Positions 51,298 to 63,079 are shown, numbered from the stretch's first letter. The stretch is DNA of 64,000 nucleotides from Hyaloraphidium curvatum (GCA_025558095.1 JAIVFI010000018.1:124001-188000), one strand, 5' to 3'. Made by a program: numbers and translations. The notes: generated by a model from the letters alone, not told the origin.

Positions 51298-53171
51298 CTA
51301 CTTGGCGCCGTAGATCCGCCTCAGCTCCCGCTTCAGTATCTTCCCCTGCGAATCCTTGGGCAGCGCGGGCACCACCTCGACCCTCTTTGGCACCTTGTAC
51401 GGCGCCAGGTCCCCCGAATCCCGCGCGAACGCCGGCAGCCCCGCCTCCATCTCGGCCTTGCGCGCCTCCGCGCCCGGTTTGAGCACGACAAAGGCGGTGA
51501 CGGCCTCGGACCACTTGTCGTCGGGGAGGCCGACGACGGCGCATTCGAGCACGTCGGGGTGCCGGTACATGGCGCGCTCGACCTCGACGCTGGACACGTT
51601 GTGCCCGCCCGTCTTGATCAGGTCCTTCCGCCGGTCCGCGAAGAAGAGGTTCGACTGGGCGTCCATCCTGACGACTGCACGGGCTCGGTCAGACTCTCCG
51701 CCGGAACCCGCAAGACGAAACCCACTGTCCCCCGTCCACAACCAACCGCCTTTCGTCGTCGCCGCCGTCTTTTCCGGATCGTTGAAGTACCCCAGCATCA
51801 CGCTCGGGCTGCGCACGACCAGCTCCCCCTCCTCGCCCAGCGGCACGTCGTTCCCGGCCTCGTCCACGACGCGGCACTCGAGCTGCGGCACGGGCTTGCC
51901 GATCCACCCGAGGTCGCCGTTGGGGATGTCGTCGAGGGTGCGGAACCAGCCCACGGAGCCGAGTTGGGTCTGTTGCGGGGTTGTCAGGCGTCGAAGCCGG
52001 GCTCCGGACGCGGAGCACGCACCGCCTCGGAAAGCCCCCAGTACGTCCCCCAGACGATCCCGCCCTCCCCTCCTTTCCCCGCCCAAGCGTCGATCATCGA
52101 TTTCGGCACAGTACCCCCGTAAGTCATGCACTTCCGCAGCCTGATCCGATCCCCCAGCTCCCCGAACCGCGGGTGCCCCGCCGCGGCGAGGTAGAACGTC
52201 GGCGTCTGCGCCATGACCGTGATCCCCTCCCCCGCCAGTATCTCGAGCGCCGAGCCCGCGTCGATGGTTTCGGCAAACACCACCGCGGCGCCCAGGATGA
52301 GCAGCGTGGTGGTGGTGCCGATGCCGGCGGTGGTGAAGGCCGGCATGACCATCAGCCAGCGGTCCGTGGGCATGATGCCCAGGGCAGAGTTCCAGGCCGG
52401 CGTGGTGGAGGCGAGGAAGTTGCGGTGGCTCACGAGAACCCCCTTGGGGAGGGACTCGGTGCCCGAGGTGTAGAGGAGCAGGATCGGGTCGTCCTCCTCG
52501 GCGTCGAGGGATTCCCAGGGTTCCTCGGACGGGGAGCCCGAAGCGACCAGGGCGCGCATGCTGGCCCAGCCCGCGGGCGGGGCGGCCTCGGGGCCGACGA
52601 GGTCCGAGAGCACGAGGTGCCGCACGAACGCGAGCTCGGCGGGGTTCTTGGCGAAGGTCTCGGCGATCCGCGGGGCAAAGAGCGGTTCGGCGACGACCAG
52701 GGAGGGGCGGGCGTGGGTGAGCTGGTGCGTGATCTCGCGGCCGGCGGCGGGGAAGGTGATGTTGATCGACGTCAGAACCAGGCCGGACTTGAGGGCGGCG
52801 CAGTAGGCGACGATGTACTCGACCGAGTTGCGGCTCATGACGGCGACCACGTCGCCCTGCTGCAGGCCCAGGGCGCGCCACGCCGACGCGAGCCTGTTTG
52901 CCTTGTCGTTGAGCTCCTTATATGTCACGGCGTGCCGCTCCCCGCCGCGCAGATAGACCAGCGCCTCGCTGTCCCCGCGGTGGCGCGCGTGGCGGCGCAG
53001 CATGTCGCCGATGGTCGCACGGCGGAGGGCGCCGCGGGTCGGCACGGCGTACGACGAGATCGACGCGCGCGTGATGCGGTTGGCGGGGCGCGGGGCGGGG
53101 GCGCGCGCGGGGAGCAGCTGCGAGAGCACGCCGCGCAGGCGCGCGAGGGGCGATGGCGCGTCGGAGGACAT
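51298..53171 (-). CDS. AMP-forming acyl-CoA/aryl-CoA ligase (ANL superfamily)
   Basis: Three exons (52023-53171, 51726-51969, 51298-51674) give 589 aa. Adenylation motifs: the P-loop LLLYTSGTESLPKGVLVSH, GLSEAT across the 53-nt intron (A5-like TYWGLSEA), and WTGDIVRMDA formed across a 51-nt intron (A7, TGD). Later come FADRRKDLIKTGGHNVSS (A8) and the catalytic Lys in SQGKILKREL (A10). The family makes acyl-AMP then acyl-CoA from fatty or aromatic acids. The first 50 residues are Arg/Ala/Pro-rich and may be a mitochondrial or disordered leader. No PTS1 at the C-terminus (RRIYGAK). Divergent from the Zn2Cys6 factor. Confidence 0.92.
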
Positions 53172-53537
53172 CGCGAAGTGGGTACGGCTCACGCGAGTGG
53201 GAGGCAGCCAAGGGAGCGGCGGGCGGGCGGGGGGATCGGCTCGACCATCTGCTCTCTGGATCCACTGGCCCAATCCATAATCAAAGGCGAAAATGGAGCT
53301 CGTTGAATGGTTGTCGGCATCCGGCGCGTTGTTGGCGATGCTTGATGGACTCGAAACGGATTTTCCGGCCGGTTGCTGGGTTTGGAAACGATTTTACCGA
53401 GGCACACGGATAATCAATTGCCGCGCGTCCCCTTCCCGACACGTCCTCCAAACCCGACTCGGGCCGGCCCTCGCGGAACAACGAGCAACCCAGCGCTCAC
53501 CAAGGCGGCAAGGCTGCCTCGAGAGCGGAACGCGGCA
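53172..53537. promoter_or_regulatory. Divergent region between acyl-CoA ligase and Zn2Cys6 factor
   Basis: About 370 bp between the start codons of the two genes. No coding evidence. A regulator placed back to back with an enzyme gene often controls it; here that is inference from position only. Confidence 0.4.
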
Positions 53538-55909
53538 ATGTCCGCGACGCCGATGCCCGTCCGCGAGCGGCCCGACGGCGTGCGGTCGTTCTCGGAGAAG
53601 AAGCACCGGCGCGTTGGGCAGGCATGCCAGGTGCGGGCCGCGGGCGCTGCGGGGCGCGCGGGGTCTGACCGCCGTCTCGTGCCGGGCAACAGGAATGCGC
53701 GTCGCGGAGGATCAAGTGCAACGGGCAGCAGCCATGCGAGCGGTGCGGCAAGAAGAACGCCCTGTGCCTGTACCGCACAAAGAGGAAGCGCGGGCCGAAG
53801 AAAGGATGGCACTTGAAGGCAAAGATCGAGAAGCTGGAGAAGCAGCTCGAGCAGAATCCCCAGGACGAGGAGGCGATGCTCCAGCTGGAGGAGCTGAGGG
53901 AGGAGCTGAGGCAGGTGCTCGAGGACGCCGGGATGGAATCGGACGAGGATGGTGCGGGCAGCAGCAACCAGGGCGGGGACTGGGACGGGCCTCAGGAACA
54001 CCCGGAGTCCATGTTCAGCCAGCATTTGACCTACCAACACCGCGGGAACCCGCTCGGACAGCACACCAACGGCACCGGCGGTCCCGCTTTCGAGGGCCTC
54101 GGTCAGCAGGAAAACGTGCTCGGCAGCTCGGCCTTCGCGGGCGGCCCGGCGTCGCCGCTGGCGCTCAGCTCGACGTCGGGAACGAGCAGGAGATCGCCGC
54201 TCCTGCCGCCCCTCGCGGATCCCCTTCCGGCTCCCCCTGCGCGGATATCTCCCGTTCTGTCTTCCCCCCGGGCCGGCCCGCCGCCCGCGCCCGTGCCTCC
54301 GCTCCTTCTCGGCCCGACGCGGACTGGTTTCCTCCCCATCTTCATGAGCCCCGCCCTGTACCAGTCGATCGTGCGCGCCTTCCTCACCGCCATCTGGCCC
54401 ACCATTCCCATCCTGCACCCGCCGACCCTCATCTCCAACCCGAGCACCTACCCGGCGCACCTGATCCTCGCCGTCATGGCACTGGGCATCAAGTTTGCCC
54501 GGGATCCGGATCTCCTGGCCCAGCTCCCCGCGGGCCCGGCGAGGGAGGCCCTTGCGGACCAGCTCTTCGACCAGGCGCACGGCCTGCTCAGTCCCATCCT
54601 GGCGGACTACAAGCAGTCGCCGACGGCCATGGACGTCATTTCCCTGGTGCACTTCGAGCTCTTCGTCGGCGTGGTCTCGGGCCGGGTCGCCGTGGCCATG
54701 CGCTGGCTGGAGATGGCCGTCGGCCTGGCCCGGGAGATCATGCTGCCCGCCACGGACGCTTCCGAGGGCGACGCGCGGTGGAGGCTTGAGGAGCAGCGCA
54801 GGATGCTGTGGGTCCTGTTCGCCATGGATCGGGGCCTGTCGTTCGGCTCGTCGGTACGGCACCACGGGCTGCCGCGCGAGCGGATGGACCACCTGCCGCT
54901 GCCGGTCCCGGAGGACGTGTACTTTGGCGACTCAGGGCCGGTGGGGTCCGCGGTGCTGCAGACGCCGACGCTAGCCATGTTCATGGCGGACCCGTCGCAC
55001 TTCCTGCTGTTCCTTAGCTCCCTCGGGCCGTTTGCCAAGCTGATGATCGTGGGTTCCGCGGCGCGGTTGCGCGCGCGGTCCACAGTTCTCACGCAACGAT
55101 GCCCGCAGCTCTACAACATCATCTCCCTGGTCACCGACTTCTGGCGCCTCCCCCCGGCCCTCCGCACCCCCGAGGCCCGCCTGCAAATCCAGCGCTTCAT
55201 GGAAGCCTTCTACGACGCCCTGCCCCCCACCGAGCAGGCCCCCGCCGTCCTCGCCTTCTCCGTGTCGCGCCCGCACGCGCACATCGGGCCGGCCTACGTG
55301 CTGCTCGTCTTTTTCGGCGTGGCGACGATGCTCCATGCGCGCGCGGGCATGACCGAGATGTTCGAGGACCAGGATTGGGTGGGAGGGGACGGGTTCATCA
55401 AGGCCGTCGAGGCGGCGGGGATGGTGACGGCGCTGCTGGACGCGCTGTCGCGCGAGTCGCTGGAGCTCAGTGGGTCGCCTGCCATTCCCGCCCACCGCTC
55501 CCTGGCTCACGAAATCCCCGCAGTTCCCCTCTACTGCATGTTCCCCCTCATGCGCACGACGCAGATCTACATGCTGCTCGTGAAGAAGCTCCAGGGCGAG
55601 CAGGCCGAGCCCATCCGCCGGGACATGCGCTCCAAGGTCGATAGCCACATCTCGGCCTTCCGCGCCCTCGCCCCCCGGGTGGCCTTCGCGAACCTGACGG
55701 CGCAGATGCTGCAGCTCCTGCTGCAGCGCACCGAGGACCGGGCTGCGGGCAGGCCGATGGCGGGGTTCGCGCAGCTGGCGGGGACCGTGCCGCTGGCGCT
55801 GGGGTTCGGGTCGTGGGACGCGCTGGTGGCGCGGGCGGAGCAGATGTTCGGCAAGGACGGGTTCTTTTGCGATCTGATGCGGTTTGTGAGGAAGGAGCTG
55901 GAGGAGTAG
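53538..55909 (+). CDS. Zn2Cys6 binuclear-cluster fungal transcription factor
   Basis: Removing intron 53631-53692 joins QAC to QECASRRIKCNGQQPCERCG, giving the C-x2-C-x6-C-x6-C-x2-C-x6-C cluster. It is followed by the basic RTKRKRGPKKG linker and a coiled coil (KIEKLEKQLEQNPQDEEAML). A fungal-specific TF domain follows (YPAHLILAVMALGIKFARDP, the LEMAVGLAREIML helix, RRMLWVLFAMDRGLSFG). Read without further introns it is 769 aa. Two in-frame GTGGGT...CAG introns (55049-55108 and 55470-55523) would remove low-quality inserts and give 731 aa. This family is essentially restricted to fungi, the best taxonomic marker in the window. Target genes unknown; the divergent acyl-CoA ligase is a candidate. 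Confidence 0.92.
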
Positions 55910-56109
55910 CCGCGCGCCCCGGCTGGCGGCCGGCGTGCCTGGCGGAGCAGATGTCGAGGGGGGGACGAGTTCTCTTGATTCTTTTGCCATTTGTTGCGAT
56001 TCGTGCGGAAAGAGCTGGAGGAGTACAGCAGTAGCCAATTGCGGCGGGCCGGCGTGTTGCCATCCGGGTACAATCCACCTCCCGATCCGCCTCCCGAGCC
56101 CGTTGCCCC

Positions 56110-57886
56110 CTACTCCGCCTCCTTGGGCAGGATCAGCATCACGGTGTGCTGTCCCCCCGCGGACACCTTGACGCACTTCCTCTGCCTGATCTCGATCTGC
56201 TCCGGCGTCTCGACGTCCTCGGCGCCCTCGCTCCCCAGCTGCCCGCGCTCGCCGTAGCCCCAGCCCCAGAGGTCCAGCTCCTCCGTCACGGCCAGGGTGA
56301 AGGCGCCGCCGCACGAGACCTGGCGCACGGGGGGGAGGTCCGGGAGCTTGGTCGGGACGGGGACGTGCGCCGAGGCCGAGGCGGCGCCGTCGGCGGGGGC
56401 GTCCTTGGGGATGCCGAGCTGGTTCGAGTCGTTGCGGCCGAAGCCGTACAGGTCGCCTGCCAATTATCGTCAGCGGAGAACGAAAAGGGGGCGGGGAAGG
56501 GACGGACCGTTGTCGAGGAGGATCATGGAGTGGTGCTCGCCGCCGGCGCACGCCCGCACCTTGACGCCCTCGGGTATCTCCAGGTCCACAATGCGCTCCG
56601 GCAGCATCATGTTCTCAGTGTGTCCAAGCCCCCTGTGGATCAAGCGTAACGGGTTGTCAGCAAGGGTGCCCGCTGACCGGCCCCGGAGAGACCCACAGCT
56701 GCCCGTAGTTGTTCAGCCCCATGCTGTAAACCTCCCTCCCGTCCTCCGTCACCAGCAGCGTGTGGTACGCCCCCCCGTACACCCTGCTGAACCGGACCAG
56801 CTTCCTCCCGCTCCGGAAGTTGATCCTCCTCGGCACCAGGCTGCTCTCGTCCTTGCGCCGCTCGGCCACGCGGCGGCCGAGCTGGCCCTGCTCGCCGACG
56901 CCCCAGGTGTAAACGAAGCCCTGGTCGTCGACGGCGACGACGTGGTTGGAGCCGAGGGCGACGGAGATGATGAAGCGGTCGCGGAGGAAGTCGAGGCGGA
57001 CAAAGGTGTTTTGCTGGCGAATGCCAGGGAGGAAGCCGAAGATGCCCGCGGCGTCCTGTGAATCGTCAAGCGGCAATGGTCGGCATCAGCGCATGCCGGT
57101 GCCGCGGTCCCGTGCCGACCCACCCGGAATGTGCCCGTCCCGTACAGGTGCCCCTTTTCCGTCAGCGCGAGCGTGACCGAGTCCCCCGCGACGATCTGGA
57201 CCACGAGCCCCGCGTCCTCCAGTCCCTGCACCTCGAAGTTGCACATGGTCTCCAGGTCCGAGTTGGCGCTGGTGTCGCGACCTGTCGACGCGCTGCTCGT
57301 CAAATACAGTGGGCACCCCTCCTCACAAAGGGAACCCACCCAGGGCCCCCTGGTCGTTGCAACCCCAGGAGTAGATGTGCTGCTTGCCCTGATCGTCGGG
57401 CCTGCTGACGGCGAAGGAGGACATGCCCCCCGCGACGACGTCGACGATGCCCTTGCCGCGCAGCTCGTTGAGCCTGCCGGGGCGCTCCTTCTCGAGCGTA
57501 TCGGGGCCGCTAACCACGTTGACGCGAAAAAGAATTCCACGAAATCAGCGGATATTGGCCGGCACGTTAGACGGACCCGGGATGGCGGGGCGCTCCACCC
57601 ACAGGCCCAGCTGGCCGGTCTCGCCCGAGCCCATGACATACACTTCGCCCTCGTCGTTCTCCGGCAGCCTTAGCGGCTCGTGCTCGACGACGGCCACGCG
57701 GCGGCGCTTCGGCAGGCTGTCCGCGGGGCGGTCGGGCGACGCGCGCGGCGCCCTCGCGGGGGACGTCTGCGCGGCGCGCGGCGGCGACGGCGCGGGGGCC
57801 GCCGCGGCGCGCTTCCGCGTGGCGCGCGGCGCGGGCGCCTCCTCGGCGGGCTGCGACGCAGGCTGCGACCGCGTGTTGCGCACCAT
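56110..57886 (-). CDS. RCC1-type Ran guanine-nucleotide exchange factor
   Basis: Six exons (57603-57886, 57340-57509, 57124-57281, 56697-57055, 56508-56632, 56110-56456) give 480 aa. Repeats of the RCC1 propeller are clear after splicing: VYVMGSGETGQLGLG, IYSWGCNDQGALGRD, VYTWGVGEQGQLGRR, VYSMGLNNYGQLGLG, LYGFGRNDSNQLGIP, LWGWGYGERGQLG. The N-terminal 80 residues are basic/Ala/Pro-rich with nuclear-signal-like KRRRVAV, as in RCC1/Prp20/Pim1. It loads Ran with GTP on chromatin, driving nuclear transport. Two introns fall at the GQL|GLG step of repeats. Highest confidence among nuclear genes here. Confidence 0.93.
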
Positions 57887-58086
57887 CCTCCCGCGAATAG
57901 GTGAAGTGGTGCGCAGAAAATGATGGAGGTGGGCGCCGCTCTAAGCAGTTGGTTAGGGCTGCGACCGGCCAAAGCCATTTCTGGCTTAAACAGCTCCGAG
58001 AACTAAGAAGCGCATCAGTCCCGGAGAAATCTCAGAGTCTAACCTGCCGAAACTCCCCACCTCCAACCCGCCAGATCCGCGCAGCG

Positions 58087-59163
58087 ATGCCGGACGACGA
58101 CGCGCGGTCCGCCGCGTCGGCCTCGGCCTTCAAGGCGCCCCTCGCGCCGCCGTCGGTCGCCGGCACCGCCGCCACTCGCCGCTCCTCCGTGGCCTCGCTG
58201 TCCTCCACCACCTCCTTCCCCCGCTTCCCATTCGACGCCTCCGCGCCCTCGAACCCCGCCATGCGCAACCACTCCCTCTCCGCCGGCCCCGCGGACGCCT
58301 ACTCGCGGCACAGGCGGCTCATGGAGGACTACGTGCGGTACTACGGCGGCCGCCGCGTGGTGGACGACCTCGCGGCCCGGCGGAAGCAGTACGCGGAAGG
58401 CACGACCGAGGCCGAGATCCTCGCGCGGAACCACCGGTTCCTGAGGGAGGAGGCGGACGACGCGCTGCTGGCCGACAGCTGGGAGCAGAGGCTGGCCAAG
58501 CGGTACTACGACCGGCTGTTCAAGGAGTACGCCGTGGCGGACCTGCAGCGGTATAAGGAGGGCCGCATCGCGATGCGCTGGCGGACCGAGAAGGAGGTGG
58601 TCTCGGGCAAGGGCCAGTTCGAGTGCGCGAACGTGGCCTGCGCCGCAAAGGAGGGGCTGGCGTCGTGGGAGGTCAACTTTGGCTACGTCGAGGCGGGGGA
58701 GAAGAAGAGCGCGCTGGTGAAGCTCCGGCTGTGCAAGGACTGCTCGGTGAAGCTGCATTGGAAGAGGGCGAAGGAGAGGGAGGCGATGGAGAAGCGCGCG
58801 AGGAAGGAGGAGAGGCGGAGGCGGAGGGAGCGCAAGGCCGAGCGGCGGAGGCGCGAGGCCGAGATATCGCAGGAGGGAGCGGAGGTAGGGGAGGACGGGA
58901 CTACGGGCAAACGGCGCCGCACGGACGACGCTCCCGACGCCGCGGACCGCGAATCGGACGCCTCCTCGTCGGACACCAGCGGCTCCGATGCCGAACACCC
59001 CGCACCTGCGCCTCCCCCGGACGACGGCCCCGCGCCCATTTCCAGCGTGTATTCCAAAGCCGAGGCCTCGCGGATATGGAGCCAGCCGCGCAAGGCGGAG
59101 GAGGCCGCCCCGAAGTCGCGCGAGGAGGAGTTCGAAGACTTCTTCGAGTCGCTCTTCCAGTGA
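58087..59163 (+). CDS. FRA10AC1-family protein
   Basis: Single exon, 358 aa. The conserved core at about residues 75-230 contains DYVRYYGGRR, LARNHRFLREEADD, WEQRLAKRYYDRLFKEYAV, ADLQRYKEGRIAMRWRTE, EKEVVSGKGQFECAN and a Cys pair CKDCSVKLHW. It is followed by a long Arg/Glu helix (KEERRRRRERKAERRRREAE) and an acidic Ser/Asp tail ending EEEFEDFFESLFQ. FRA10AC1 is a nuclear protein associated with late spliceosomes; the fungal form is usually this length. The zinc-type Cys residues and the lack of a signal peptide agree with a nuclear location. Confidence 0.88.
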   Translation: MPDDDARSAASASAFKAPLAPPSVAGTAATRRSSVASLSSTTSFPRFPFDASAPSNPAMRNHSLSAGPADAYSRHRRLMEDYVRYYGGRRVVDDLAARRKQYAEGTTEAEILARNHRFLREEADDALLADSWEQRLAKRYYDRLFKEYAVADLQRYKEGRIAMRWRTEKEVVSGKGQFECANVACAAKEGLASWEVNFGYVEAGEKKSALVKLRLCKDCSVKLHWKRAKEREAMEKRARKEERRRRRERKAERRRREAEISQEGAEVGEDGTTGKRRRTDDAPDAADRESDASSSDTSGSDAEHPAPAPPPDDGPAPISSVYSKAEASRIWSQPRKAEEAAPKSREEEFEDFFESLFQ

Positions 59164-59283
59164 CTCTCGATACCGGCACTCTCAAAAGAGACAAACGCTG
59201 CCAAATCGATCGGCCTCCAACGTCCAGGAACGGTGCAGATACCAATCCATCGCCTCCAACGTCCTCGGATCCCACACGCCGTC

Positions 59284-61514
59284 CTACGCGATGGGCTTGA
59301 GATGCACCTTGAACTCGACCTTGTCCCTCGCGCCCAGCGTGAGCGCCTGCGAGTAGCGGCCCTCCCTCTTGGCGAAATCGCCCCACTTCTGCGGCTCGTC
59401 CTCGTTGACGAGCTCGAGGTGGAACCGCCGCAGGATCTGGGTGAGGAAGGTAACGCCCTCCTGGATGGCCATGTTCTGCCCGAGGCAGACGCGCGGGCCG
59501 GCCTTGAACACGGGCCACTTGTACTGCGGCACGGCAACCGTGAGCACCCGAGCAGAGGCACCGCCGGCGGCGCGCACGGACCTGGTTCTCCTTGCGCAGC
59601 ACGCCCCTCTCGTCGATCCACCTCTCGGGCTTGAACACCTCGGCGTCGGGGCCCCAGATGGACTTGGCGTAGCCCATGCACCACGACGAGTACTGCACCA
59701 TCTCGCCGGCGTAGACCTTGGTGCCCGTGCCGCCGAGGACGCAGTCCTTGGTGGCGGTGAGCTGGTTCGTGGGGACGTTGGAGAAGAGGCGGAGGGTTTC
59801 CTGGCGGGGGCGGGGGGGGTCAGCCCATGGCCCGCGAAACGGCGGAAAAGAGCGGAGGAGGACGCACGTTGAAGGTAGCCTGCACCAGCTTGAGATCCTT
59901 GAGGTTCTCGTAGCCGGGCTTGGTGTCCTTGCCGAGCACGGTGCGGATCTCGTCGCGGAGCTTGTCCTCGATGTCGGGGCGCTGCGCAAGGGTGTAGAAG
60001 GCCCAGGTGAGGGTCTGCGCGGTGGTGTCGCGGCCTTTGCGGGGGTCGGAGGTCAGTTCCGTGCCGTCGGGGACGGGAGGCGAGGGACCCACCTGCGATC
60101 AGGAGGTTCATGACGACGTCGCGGAGTTCCTCGTCATCGGGCATTCCACCGTCAAAGTTCTTGGTCCTCATGAAGTAGTCGAGCTGCGCAGAACAGCGGC
60201 CATGATGAGAAACGGATGGGAAAGGGGGAGAGGGGGGCTCACCATGTCCGCGTGCTTGCTCTTGTCCGAAGACGACCCGCCGTCCTCGTCGAACGCCTCG
60301 CCCTTGGCCATGCGCGCCCGCTTCTCGGCGATGACTTTGTCGGCGACCTCGAACATGGTCTTCTGCGCCTCCTTGATCTTCTGGCTGGTGCCGTCGAGCT
60401 TTTCCATCAGGCTGAAGAACGGGCGGCCGGCACGCCCGGCGACGACCATCTGCACGTCGGCGCGGTCAGCTCCGGTTCGTTTGACCAGGCCTTCTTGTTC
60501 TTACATTCAAAAAGTCGAATGACTCCTGGGCGCAGGGGACGAGGTTAAAAGGCAAGCGTGAATGTAGTCGACGTGCCGCCTACCATATACTTGACCTTGG
60601 GTAGCACGTACTTGCCGTTCTCCACCTTCCCGACCTGGTCGATGCAGCCGAACGAGGTCCCCATGGCGAGGCGGCCAAAGGAGTCCAGGGTGCAGCGCAG
60701 CAGGAGGTCCTGGAGGTCGATGATGGCGCCGAGCTCGTGCGCGCGCTGGAAGTGGTCGCAGAGGTGCGCGACCTCGTTGAGGAAGTCGCCCGAGAAGACG
60801 TCGCGAAAGTTGCGCACTGCGGGTCGGGCGGGATGCGGTGAGCACCGGATGGAGCGCGGGCGGCCGGTCCGCGACGCACCGTTGAAGACGTGCGAAGCGG
60901 TTTTGCGCTGCGCGTTCCAGCGGGCGCCGTCAGAGATGAAGATGCCGTGGCCGAGGAAGTCGCTGGCAGTCACTTCGGCGAACGCGCCCTTGATAAAGAG
61001 CTGAGAAGGCAAGGTCAGCACAAGCACGCGCAGCTGCACAAAGCGACTGTTCGTACGTAAGGATCGCTGTTCGGGCCGGGGCAGTCAGGCAAGATTCTAA
61101 GATTCTATCTCAACCATCCCGGCTCCGACCCACCGCAGGACCGTTTCGACATCCCCCGGGTGCAAGGCATTGATCATGTCCACGCCACCGAGCCCAGGCA
61201 TGTAGAGAGTGCTCCGGAACACGTCGCCGTACTTCTCAAAGTCCCTCTTCATGGCTTCCAGCTTCACGTCCGAGTTTTTGGCGACGGTGAGGAGGTTGCC
61301 GATGAGCGGAAGCGCGCCCTCCATGTGCTTAAGGTCCGGACGCCTCATGGTACCTGCCGAGACCGTCAATCGAGGCCGGGCGCCCGTGCAGGCGGGGCAG
61401 CCCACCGATGGCGCGGTCGCGGTATTCGTAGATGATGTAGGCGACATAGAGGAGGACGGGGACCCCCAGGAGCACCGGCAGAGGCAGCGACAGCACAGCA
61501 TCGAGCAGGCCCAT
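59284..61514 (-). CDS. Cytochrome P450, CYP52/CYP86/CYP704-like (fatty-acid hydroxylase clan)
   Basis: Eleven exons (61406-61514, 61134-61353, 61057-61066, 60880-61000, 60584-60816, 60505-60525, 60243-60449, 60093-60183, 59868-60034, 59582-59800, 59284-59523) sum to 545 aa in frame. Features: an N-terminal ER anchor (VLLGVPVLLYVAYIIYEY), LPLIGNLL, helix C WNAQRKTASHVF, helix I LLIAGRDTTAQTLTW, ETLRLF (ExxR), PERWIDE and the haem loop FKAGPRVCLGQNMA with the Cys ligand. AGRDTTA in helix I is typical of omega-hydroxylase P450s of the CYP52/86/704 type. Exons 3 and 6 are micro-exons of 10 and 21 nt. Likely substrate: fatty acids or alkanes (inference). Confidence 0.9.
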
Positions 61515-61818
61515 CGTTTCGGCGGGCGAGACCGTGTTCTCGGGGTCCCGGCAACAGATACCGGTCGGACAGTGAGTTCGCTGTGGCGAGTGAGCCGGGA
61601 GGCATCCGCGCAAGATCTTCCGCCATTTCTAGCGAATCTTCGACGGCCAATGCAATGGACCGTATTGTACAGAGCAGTGCTACGTGGATGATGGATCTCC
61701 AAAATGACCTCGGATGGGTGGTTTGGACGACGTTCTTGTACGTCTGCGGCGTAGCCGGTTCAGCATCGGTTTTCACCCGACAAAACAGAGGGAGCTCACA
61801 ACCAAATCCAGATCAAAT

Positions 61819-62715
61819 CTAGGCAATGGTCATCGGCGTCACATCGAGGTCAACCAGGCTGTAGTTTCCGTTCGGGAAAGTCTCCCAGTTGGCTCCGTTG
61901 TGCACCGCCGCGAGCGCCGCGGCCCTGTTTGCAAAGCTGGTACCCAGGCTGCGCTTATAATATCCGTAATCGGTGCTGGCCTCGATTGCCACCGCCGTCT
62001 GACCCTCGGTGAGCCCCGTGTTGGTGAGCTGGCCGCTTCCGAACCCGCCAGCCGTGTTCGTAAGGGCGGCCAGAAAGGTGCCAGACGGGAGGTACGCATA
62101 CACAGTGTCCGAACTGCCCGAAATGGACCAGTCAAAGTCGGTGCCGGAAGGATCCAACAGAGCGCCCTGGCCAGTGCTGGCGGTGATGGACGTCGGGTCC
62201 GGAATATCCGTGTTCGACCCAATTGAAACGACAGACCCCTTGGGAACAACGGCGGTGGTCGTCCATTTGACGGCGGGATCGTCGTTAAGGAAGCTGGCTC
62301 CGTTCCAAGTGTTGGCGTTGAAGATGACTTCACAACCGGCGGGGATGTCGACTGTGGCGAGGAAACCGACGCGGTCCTGGTCGCCGCCGTACGAGACGAA
62401 TGCCACGTCTCCAGCGACCAGGTTGCACTGGGCGTCGTAGCGGCGATACAGGTTATGATTGTTGCTGTACGTGACGCACGCGACATGGCCTTCCGGGGCG
62501 CCAGGGAACGCGAACTCGCCTGTCACGCACGACGGGGAAGTGCGGTCAGCATCCGTTAGTCACTGCTGGGCCATGTACTCACAGAACTCGTTGTCTGTGC
62601 AGTCGACGCACGACCGACGGAACTTGGGCGCCGAAGGCGATAGCGGCGCAGCGCCGACGGCGAGCGCGAAAGCGAGCAGGAGCAGAAGCGTGGGGAGTGA
62701 GGTCGCGGCCTTCAT
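61819..62715 (-). CDS. Secreted beta-rich protein of unknown function
   Basis: Two exons (62583-62715, 61819-62519) give 277 aa. Signal peptide MKAATSLPTLLLLLAFALAV. The mature N-terminus has CVDCTDNEFCEF, with a Cys split by the 63-nt intron. The domain then reads GDVAFVSYGGDQDRVGFLAT, IPAGCEVIFNANTWNGASF, VPKGSVVSIGSN and LTEGQTAVAIEASTDYGYY. The pattern (GDvafv..gD....F....ipaGt.i.Fn.n.W) recalls a domain frequent in secreted bacterial proteins, a loose resemblance from memory. It is not a known fungal enzyme family to me. Function unknown. Confidence 0.75.
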
Positions 62716-63079
62716 CGGTTCTGAATGCTGTTGCGGGGACGGGAATGTCGCTGTTGTTAGTCACGGTGTTTGGCTCCCCTTCTTAGGGGACCCCATCCGG
62801 TGTGTCCTTGCGTGATCCCTGCGAGTCACCATCCCTAGTGTTCCCAAGGGCCACGAGGGCACCGCCAGTGGCTAACTCGGTCCCAGCTGAAGCAATGCCG
62901 ACCGCTCGATCGTCGCCGGGGCACGCGACTAAGGAGGAATATGCGACATTCTGAGTGTCCTACTGACGTCATGATCGGACCTTGATTTGCTCAGACCTGG
63001 GCGAAAACAACGCAGCGAACATCGCAACGGACATCGATAGCGATCTGATAAATACGACAATGCCATCTCTCTACCAGGT
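62716..63079. other. Intergenic region
   Basis: Between two minus-strand genes, mainly promoter of the secreted protein and 3' region of the lipase-like gene. Less GC-rich than its surroundings. No gene seen. Confidence 0.4.
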
